Of a DNA stretch of 64,000 nt, positions 58,933-64,000 are shown one piece after another. The notes under the pieces are model-generated. The model did not search any database and was not told the origin of the DNA. It saw nothing but the letters and a program-made list of their open reading frames with translations. This stretch comes from DASYLJ01 sp964404165 (lineage in GTDB: Bacteria > Desulfobacterota > Binatia > DP-6): assembly GCA_964404165.1 (NCBI GenBank), contig CAYOIZ010000008.1, positions 81,903-145,902 of the forward strand, read 5' to 3'. How positions within the stretch are numbered: the stretch's first letter is position 1; each line of letters starts with the position of its first letter. Both the position numbers and the translations under genes were made by a program.

Positions 58933-60225
58933 TCAGGCGATCGCGGCGCGCAGCTCGTCGCGGAAATCGGGATGCGCGAGGCCGATCAGCGCCTCGGCGC
59001 GATGGCGGTCGCCGAGCACGGAGAGATCGGCGGCGCCGTGCTCGGTGACGATCCACTGCACGTGGTGTCGTGGGGTCGTCACCGTCGTGCCGGTGCCCAG
59101 ACGTGGCACGATGGTGGAGATGCGGGTGCCGCCCACGGTGGCCGTCGAGCGCAGGCAGAGCAGGCTGCGGCCGCCCGGCGCGCCCGACGCGCCCATGACG
59201 AACGACTCGTGGCCGCCGACGCCGGAGTACTGCTTGCCGGCGATGTGGTCGGCGGCCACCTGACCCAGGAGGTCGATGGCGAGTGCGCCGTTGACGCTGA
59301 CGAAGCGGCGCATGCGACGCAGCAGCGCCGGGTCGTTCACCGCCGAGACGGGCAACATCCGGACGTCGGGGTTGCCGTCGAGCCACTGGTAGAGCTCGGT
59401 GCTGCCGAGCGCGAAGGTGGCGACCGAGACGGTGTCGTACAGCCCCTTGCGGTTCGTCACCTTGCCGGCGCGCTGCAGCAGCATGACGCCGTCGGAGAAC
59501 ATCTCCGTGTGGATGCCGAAATCGCCGCGCGGCCCGGCCGCGAGGAGCCCGGCGATCTCGTCGGGGACGGCGCCGATGCCGAACTGCAGCGTCGAGCCGT
59601 CGGCGATGAGGTCGGCGGCGTGACGGGCGATGGCGAGCTCCTCGGGCGTGGCCGGGATGGTGGGGATCGTCGGCAGCGCGGCGTCGTGCTCGACCAGCGC
59701 GTCGACCTCGGAGATGTGGATGCGGTTGCCGCCGAGCTCCGGCAGCCCCGCGATGCGTGGCATGTTGCGGTTGATCTCGGCGATGGCGAGTCGCTCGGGG
59801 TCACGGGCGGCGTCGAGGAACGGGATGAAGTGCGCGCCCGCGTGTGCGCCGAAGCTGATCCAGCCGTCGGCGTCGGGCGGGGTGGTGACGGCCAGCACCA
59901 CGCGGGGCTCGAGCGTGAGCGCCAGGCGCTCGAGCCCGTGGAAGTCGGCAGCCAGGAACTCGATGTCGGCACCCGCCGCGCGGGCCATGCGCTCGATGGG
60001 GCCGAAGAAGCCGCTCACGACGCGCACGCCAGGCGTGGTGAGGAAGCGATAGGGCTGCCCGAAGAGGCCGGAGTAGATGGCCACGTCCTCGAGGTCGGTG
60101 CGGCCGCCCAGTGCCTCGAGCAGGCCGGTGGGTTGGGCGCAGGCGAAGCCGAAGCTCACGGTGTCGCGCGGACGGATCAATGCCGCAGCCTCGTCCAGCC
60201 CGATCACGACGCCCTTTTCGATCAC
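58933..60225 (-). CDS. Acetyl-CoA hydrolase / CoA-transferase family protein
   Basis: A 430-residue class I CoA-transferase (if begun at GTG 60225) of the acetyl-CoA hydrolase / 4-hydroxybutyrate CoA-transferase type. Visible motifs are EAAALIRPRDTVSFG, FGIGAVPDEIAGLL and GIHTEMFSDGV, whose Glu is the likely catalytic residue. GVGGHESFVMGASGAPGGRS and TEHGAADLSVLGDRHRAEALI follow. It moves CoA between carboxylic acids. The frame is open from ATG 60303, but that would leave only 15 bp to the divergent GH5 gene, and the extra 26 residues do not fit the family. Confidence 0.9.
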   Translation of the reverse strand: MIEKGVVIGLDEAAALIRPRDTVSFGFACAQPTGLLEALGGRTDLEDVAIYSGLFGQPYRFLTTPGVRVVSGFFGPIERMARAAGADIEFLAADFHGLERLALTLEPRVVLAVTTPPDADGWISFGAHAGAHFIPFLDAARDPERLAIAEINRNMPRIAGLPELGGNRIHISEVDALVEHDAALPTIPTIPATPEELAIARHAADLIADGSTLQFGIGAVPDEIAGLLAAGPRGDFGIHTEMFSDGVMLLQRAGKVTNRKGLYDTVSVATFALGSTELYQWLDGNPDVRMLPVSAVNDPALLRRMRRFVSVNGALAIDLLGQVAADHIAGKQYSGVGGHESFVMGASGAPGGRSLLCLRSTATVGGTRISTIVPRLGTGTTVTTPRHHVQWIVTEHGAADLSVLGDRHRAEALIGLAHPDFRDELRAAIA

Positions 60226-60318
60226 GCTCCGCTCATAGGAGGAGCCCGCGCGATCGCGCAAGTGCCATGGGAAAACGGGTTGCCACGACGGGGGTGAGCG
60301 CATAGCTTCCCGACTCGC

Positions 60319-61737
60319 ATGTCGCGCCGCCTGCTCGCTCTCACCGCCGTCCTGCTCCTCGCGTCCACCGCCAGCGCGCTCGACGGGCGTCGCCTCCGTA
60401 TCGACGACGGGCGGCTGGTCGACGGTCGCGGTCGCGAGATCACGCTCCGCGGCGTGAACGCGCGCGCGCTCGGCGTCTTCGACGTCACCTTCGACGACGG
60501 CCGCCTGCCGTTGCAGGACATCCCCGGCTTCGACGACGGCGACGCCGCCCGCATGGAGGCGCTGGGCTTCAACCTGCTCCGCCTACCGATCAACTGGAGT
60601 GCGCTCGAGCCCAGCCCGGGCGCCTACGACCAGGCGTACCTCGATCGCATCGAGGCGGTGGTGGACGCGTGTGGCGCGCACGGCATCCTCGTCCTCCTCG
60701 ATTTCCACCAGGACGCCTTCTCGAAGGAGATCGGCCAGGACGGCGCGCCGCGCTGGGTGCTCGATCTGCTGCTCGGGGTGAACAACTATCCCTACCTCGG
60801 CGGCCCGCTCGACGATCTCGCCGCCCGCCGCCTGGCGCCCGACACGATCGCCGCGTTCCGCAACTTCTTCGACGACGTGCACGGCGTGCAGACGCTGGCG
60901 GCGCAGGCCGCGGCCGTCGTCGCGAAACGGTTCCGTCGCCACGAGGCCGTCCTCGGCTACGAGATCATGAACGAGCCGCTGGCGGTGGTGACGAGCGACG
61001 GCGAGAACAAGCTGCGTGCGTTCAACGTCCGCGTCGCCGACGCCATCCGCCGCGTCGATCGCCGCCATCTCGTCGTCTTCGAGCCCGACACCATCCGCAA
61101 CTTCACGAACGCCGCCCCGGTGCCGGCGGCGCCGTTCCCGGTGTCGGGCGGCATGTACGCGCCGCACATCTACACCGGCGTGTTCGACGCGACGGATCTT
61201 TCGGGCGGGCTGCACGTGCTGGCGCCGTCGATGGAGCGCGCCGCGGTGGAGGCGGCGGCGTGGGGCGTGCCGCTCCTGATCGGCGAGTGGGGCATCGATC
61301 CGCAGTCGCCGCACGCGAATGCGTGGATCACGGCGCAACTCGACCTGCAGGATCGCGTCCGCGCGCACTCGACCTTCTGGGTGTGGGAGGAGATCAGCGA
61401 GGGACGCTGGGGCCTGTTCGACGGCGAGAGCTCCGAGCCCGGTGGCGAGCGGCTGGCGCGGACCGGGACCCTGTCGCGTGTGTTCGCGCGGGCGGTGCCG
61501 GGCCGCGTCCTCGAGCACACGGTCGACGCCGCGGCGAACACCCTGCGCCTGCGCTGGCTGGGCCGCGGCGGCGGCACGCTCGAGCTCTACGTGCCCGCGC
61601 GGCGCTATCCGAACGGTGTCACCGTGCGCTGCGACGGCGCCGTCGTCACGCCGGTGATGGACGCGAGCGGGCAGGTGGCGACGCTGCGCTGCCGGGGCCG
61701 GGGCGAGCGGCTCGTCGAGCTCGCGCCGGCTCCGTGA
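60319..61737 (+). CDS. Secreted GH5-type glycoside hydrolase, endoglycoceramidase-like
   Basis: A 472-residue secreted enzyme with a signal peptide (LLALTAVLLLASTASA). The TIM barrel shows LRLPINWSALEPSPGAYD, LVLLDFHQDAFS, the acid/base Glu219 in EIMNEPLA, HIYTGVF, and the nucleophile Glu323 in LIGEWGID. The set fits GH5 enzymes that act on glycolipids (endoglycoceramidase or sterol glucosidase), and the C-terminal beta domain after about residue 390 supports this. A cellulase is less likely but possible. Its TGA overlaps the GTG of an ABC ATPase gene. Confidence 0.9.
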   Translation: MSRRLLALTAVLLLASTASALDGRRLRIDDGRLVDGRGREITLRGVNARALGVFDVTFDDGRLPLQDIPGFDDGDAARMEALGFNLLRLPINWSALEPSPGAYDQAYLDRIEAVVDACGAHGILVLLDFHQDAFSKEIGQDGAPRWVLDLLLGVNNYPYLGGPLDDLAARRLAPDTIAAFRNFFDDVHGVQTLAAQAAAVVAKRFRRHEAVLGYEIMNEPLAVVTSDGENKLRAFNVRVADAIRRVDRRHLVVFEPDTIRNFTNAAPVPAAPFPVSGGMYAPHIYTGVFDATDLSGGLHVLAPSMERAAVEAAAWGVPLLIGEWGIDPQSPHANAWITAQLDLQDRVRAHSTFWVWEEISEGRWGLFDGESSEPGGERLARTGTLSRVFARAVPGRVLEHTVDAAANTLRLRWLGRGGGTLELYVPARRYPNGVTVRCDGAVVTPVMDASGQVATLRCRGRGERLVELAPAP

Positions 61738-62657
61738 CGGCTCCGGTCGTCGAGGCGCACGGGCTCTCGAAATCGTACGGGGCGCGTCCGGCCGTCGTCG
61801 ACCTGAGCTTCACCGTGGCGCCGGGCGAATGCCTCGGGCTCCTCGGTCCGAACGGTGCCGGCAAGAGCACCACCATCAAGATGCTGCTCGGCCTGGCGCT
61901 GCCGAGCGCCGGCACGCTCTCGGTGCTGGGCATCCCGATGACGCCGCGATCTGCCGGCGCCATCAAGGCGCGGCTCGGGGTGGTGCAGCAGGACGACAGC
62001 CTCGACCCCGACCTGACCGTCGAGATGAACCTGCTGGTCTACGCCAGCTACTTCGGCATCGGCCGCTCCGAGGCCGCGCGACGGGCGGCCGCGCTCATCG
62101 CCGCGGCCGAGCTCGACGACTACCGTCACGCGCCGATCCGTACCCTGTCGGGCGGCATGCGGCGGCGCCTCATGCTGGGACGTGCGCTCATCAACGAGCC
62201 GGCGCTGCTGGTGCTGGACGAGCCCACGACGGGGCTCGATCCGCAGGCCCGCCGGCTGGTGTGGGAGCGCATCCGCGCGCGCAAGCGTGCCGGCACCACC
62301 ATCCTGCTCACCACGCACTACATGGAGGAGGCGACGCAGCTCTGCGATCGGCTCATCATCGTCGATCACGGTCGCATCCTCGCCGAGGGGCGCGCGCCCG
62401 AGCTCATCACCGAGCGCGTCGGTAGCGAGGTGGTGGAGGTGTACGTGCCGGAGGACGACGATCCCGAGCCCGTCGTGACGCGGCTCGCCGGCGGACCGTG
62501 GCGACTCGAGCGGGCGGGGCAGACCGTCTACCTCTATCTGCGCGACGTCGACCCCGCGGCGGCGCTGCCGTCGCTCGCCGGCCTCGAGTTCACGCGCCGT
62601 CGCGCCACGCTCGAGGACGTCTTCCTGACGCTCACCGGCCACTCGCTGCGGGACTGA
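61734..62657 (+). CDS. ABC transporter ATP-binding protein (ABC-2 type)
   Basis: A 307-residue ATPase with Walker A GPNGAGKST (Lys44), signature LSGGMRRRLMLGRAL, Walker B LLVLDEPTTGLDP and the switch THYMEEATQLCDRL. The C-terminal extension (about 235-307) is of the NodI/DrrA sort. It powers export of a lipid, polysaccharide or drug through the permease coded next. GTG 61734 overlaps the GH5 stop by 4 nt, an unusual coupling between a secreted glycosidase and an exporter. Confidence 0.95.
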   Translation: MTAPVVEAHGLSKSYGARPAVVDLSFTVAPGECLGLLGPNGAGKSTTIKMLLGLALPSAGTLSVLGIPMTPRSAGAIKARLGVVQQDDSLDPDLTVEMNLLVYASYFGIGRSEAARRAAALIAAAELDDYRHAPIRTLSGGMRRRLMLGRALINEPALLVLDEPTTGLDPQARRLVWERIRARKRAGTTILLTTHYMEEATQLCDRLIIVDHGRILAEGRAPELITERVGSEVVEVYVPEDDDPEPVVTRLAGGPWRLERAGQTVYLYLRDVDPAAALPSLAGLEFTRRRATLEDVFLTLTGHSLRD

Positions 62658-62658
62658 G

Positions 62659-63420
62659 ATGCTGCCGGGCGTCGGAGCGCTGCACGTGTGGCACCGCAAC
62701 TGGCAGTCGTGGAAGGGCTACGCGCTGTCGTTCGTGGTGGCGGCGCTCGGCGGGCCGATCTTCTACCTGGTGGCGATCGGCTACGGGCTCGGGCGCTTCG
62801 TCGCCGACATCGACGGCATCCCGTACGCGGTGTTCCTCGTGCCGGGCATCCTGGCGTCGGCGGCGATGAACACGGCGACGTTCGAGACCACGTTCGGCTC
62901 GTACACGCGGCTCGCCGAGCAGAACACCTACACGGCCATCCTGGCCACGCCGTGCTCGGTCGCGGACATCGTCGCCGGCGACGTCCTGTTCGCGGCGACG
63001 AAGAGCGTGTTCTCGGTGACGATCGTACTGGGCGTCACCGTGGCGTGGGGGCTGGTGCCGAGTCCGCTCGCCGTCGCCTGCATTCCCGTGGCCTTCCTGA
63101 TGGGGCTCCTCTTCGGGTCCCTCGGGATGGTGGTCACGGCGCGGGCGTCGTCGTACCAGTTCTTCGACTACTACTTCACGCTCGGGCTGTCGGTGATGCT
63201 GTTCTTCTCCGGCGTGTTCTTCCCGCTCGGGAGCCTGCCGGCGTGGGCGCAGGCCGCGGCCTGGCTCATGCCGCTCAGCCACGGCGTGGCGATCTGCCGT
63301 GCGCTGGTGTCGGGCGCTCCAACGGTGGGCGTCCTCGGGGACGTGCTGTGGATGCTCGTCGTCACGGGGGCGGTGTTCACCGTGGCCGAGCGGCTGGTCC
63401 GCCGCCGACTCGTGGTGTGA
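62659..63420 (+). CDS. ABC-2 type transporter permease
   Basis: A 253-residue integral membrane protein with six hydrophobic segments and the NodJ/DrrB-type features YALSFVVAALGGPIFYLVAIGYGLG, FLVPGILASAAMNTATFETTFGSY and a late MLFFSGVFFPLGSLPAW. It forms the channel for the ATPase coded 1 bp upstream. The exported compound is unknown; the linked glycosidase suggests a glycolipid or sugar-bearing product. Confidence 0.94.
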   Translation: MLPGVGALHVWHRNWQSWKGYALSFVVAALGGPIFYLVAIGYGLGRFVADIDGIPYAVFLVPGILASAAMNTATFETTFGSYTRLAEQNTYTAILATPCSVADIVAGDVLFAATKSVFSVTIVLGVTVAWGLVPSPLAVACIPVAFLMGLLFGSLGMVVTARASSYQFFDYYFTLGLSVMLFFSGVFFPLGSLPAWAQAAAWLMPLSHGVAICRALVSGAPTVGVLGDVLWMLVVTGAVFTVAERLVRRRLVV

Positions 63421-63459
63421 GGGTTTGACCTCGGCCCGGCGCGGACGCTAGGAGCGCGC

Positions 63460-63999
63460 ATGCGCACCATCGCCGTCGCTCTGGCCCTCGTCGCTGCCGT
63501 CGCGTTCGCCGCCGACACCGCGCGCAAGGAGGACGCCCACCTGCGCTACGAGGCGCCGACGAAGTGGGTGCGCGTGCCGGCGCCGTCGGACATGCGGGCG
63601 GCGCAGTACAAGGTGCCGAAGGCGGGGAGCGACGTCGAAGACGCCGAGCTGGTGATGTTCTTCTTCGGACCCGGCCAGGGCGGGACGCCGGAAGCGAACC
63701 TCGAGCGCTGGTACGGGCAGTTCTCGCGTCCCGACGGCAAGCCGGTGAAGGACGCGGCGGTCGTGACGATCCGCACCATCAACGGCCTCAAGGTGACGAG
63801 CGTCGACCTCGGCGGGACGTACAAGCCGGCGCCGATGGGTGGCGGTGCGGGCGCGCCGAAAGAGAAGTGGCGCATGCTGGCGGCGGTCATCGAGGGGCCG
63901 GGCGGGCCGTGGTTCTTCCGGCTGACGGGGCCCGAGGCCACCGTCGCCGACGCGAAGCCCGAGTTCGACGCGATGCTGGCGTCGGTCGCGCCGCACTGA
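63460..63999 (+). CDS. Secreted hypothetical protein
   Basis: A 179-residue protein with a signal peptide (IAVALALVAAVAFA-ADT). The mature part is a beta-alpha domain with YEAPTKWVRVPAPSDMR, AELVMFFFGPGQGG, INGLKVTSVDLGGTY and PWFFRLTGPEATV. It resembles uncharacterised periplasmic proteins of planctomycetes and deltaproteobacteria; no function is known to me. AGGAG 5 nt before the ATG supports the start. TTGACC at 63425-63430 could be a -35 box. The gene ends at the window edge with its stop present. Confidence 0.8.
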   Translation: MRTIAVALALVAAVAFAADTARKEDAHLRYEAPTKWVRVPAPSDMRAAQYKVPKAGSDVEDAELVMFFFGPGQGGTPEANLERWYGQFSRPDGKPVKDAAVVTIRTINGLKVTSVDLGGTYKPAPMGGGAGAPKEKWRMLAAVIEGPGGPWFFRLTGPEATVADAKPEFDAMLASVAPH

Positions 64000-64000
64000 C

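Overview
The window is GC-rich bacterial chromosome, densely packed on both strands, with no tRNA, rRNA, CRISPR array, transposase or phage gene that I can see. The gene set suggests an uncultured, deltaproteobacterium-like soil or water lineage, perhaps Binatota or Myxococcota-like. The grounds are secreted Cys-rich proteins with Thr-rich linkers ending in LP, a Tat-exported DUF1501 protein beside DUF1800, several acyl-CoA dehydrogenases, and two luciferase-like (F420-type) oxidoreductases. This placement is inference; no marker gene is present to settle it.

Layout. 1-1605: end of a possible thioesterase gene, an SDR dehydrogenase and a convergent PadR repressor. 1835-5776: a secreted CxxxxCH protein, DUF1800 and DUF1501, apparently one export-linked operon. 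5856-10459: an HExxH protein followed by Ppx/GppA, CHAD and SixA, a likely polyphosphate and phosphohistidine unit. 10467-13505: a small charged protein, RecQ and a GNAT enzyme. 13748-18986: three genes overlapping by 4 nt each, receiver-kinase / Lnt / membrane histidine kinase. 19125-23286: secreted proteins with Thr-rich linkers. 23349-28852: an NAD(P)-binding oxidoreductase, TMEM175 channel, MFS carrier and an acyl-CoA dehydrogenase pair. 28852-33565: secreted sugar-dehydrogenase-like propeller, LuxR regulator, LLM oxidoreductase and a class IV aminotransferase. 33802-37851: Uma2 nuclease, LigD, a ferric-reductase-like membrane protein and a nitroreductase-like protein. 37883-44488: GAF histidine kinase, hydrolase, MoeA, PlsC, a VOC protein and an acyl-CoA dehydrogenase. 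44518-48951: LLM enzyme, alpha-glucan phosphorylase, enoyl-CoA hydratase, Dcd and a PaaI-like thioesterase. 49064-54799: FecR-like protein, PuuD-like membrane protein, cupredoxin-like lipoprotein, ferritin-like protein, SDR and a lysyl-oxidase-like secreted protein. 54791-60225: P450, APH-family kinase, hydrolase and CoA-transferase. 60319-64000: GH5 glycosidase translationally coupled to an ABC-2 exporter.

The most unusual feature is a family of five intergenic elements (A 932-1073, B 33569-33713, C 45450-45576, D 57125-57267, E 57423-57599). Each is a 27-42 bp inverted repeat. In A-D the arms enclose a conserved loop of about 70 nt. The loops of B and C are identical at 71 of 73 positions, whereas their stems are unrelated in sequence yet self-complementary. 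That is compensated change, so the fold is maintained. Four of the five lie between convergent genes. I do not recognise the family.

Metabolically the window points to breakdown of acyl-CoA, aromatic or terpenoid-like substrates (acyl-CoA dehydrogenases, enoyl-CoA hydratase, CoA-transferase, P450, SDRs, LLM enzymes), together with heavy signalling (three histidine kinases) and a large secreted, Cys-rich proteome. Several transcription units start with a TA-containing -10-like box about 11-14 nt before the start codon and no Shine-Dalgarno sequence, which suggests leaderless mRNAs.
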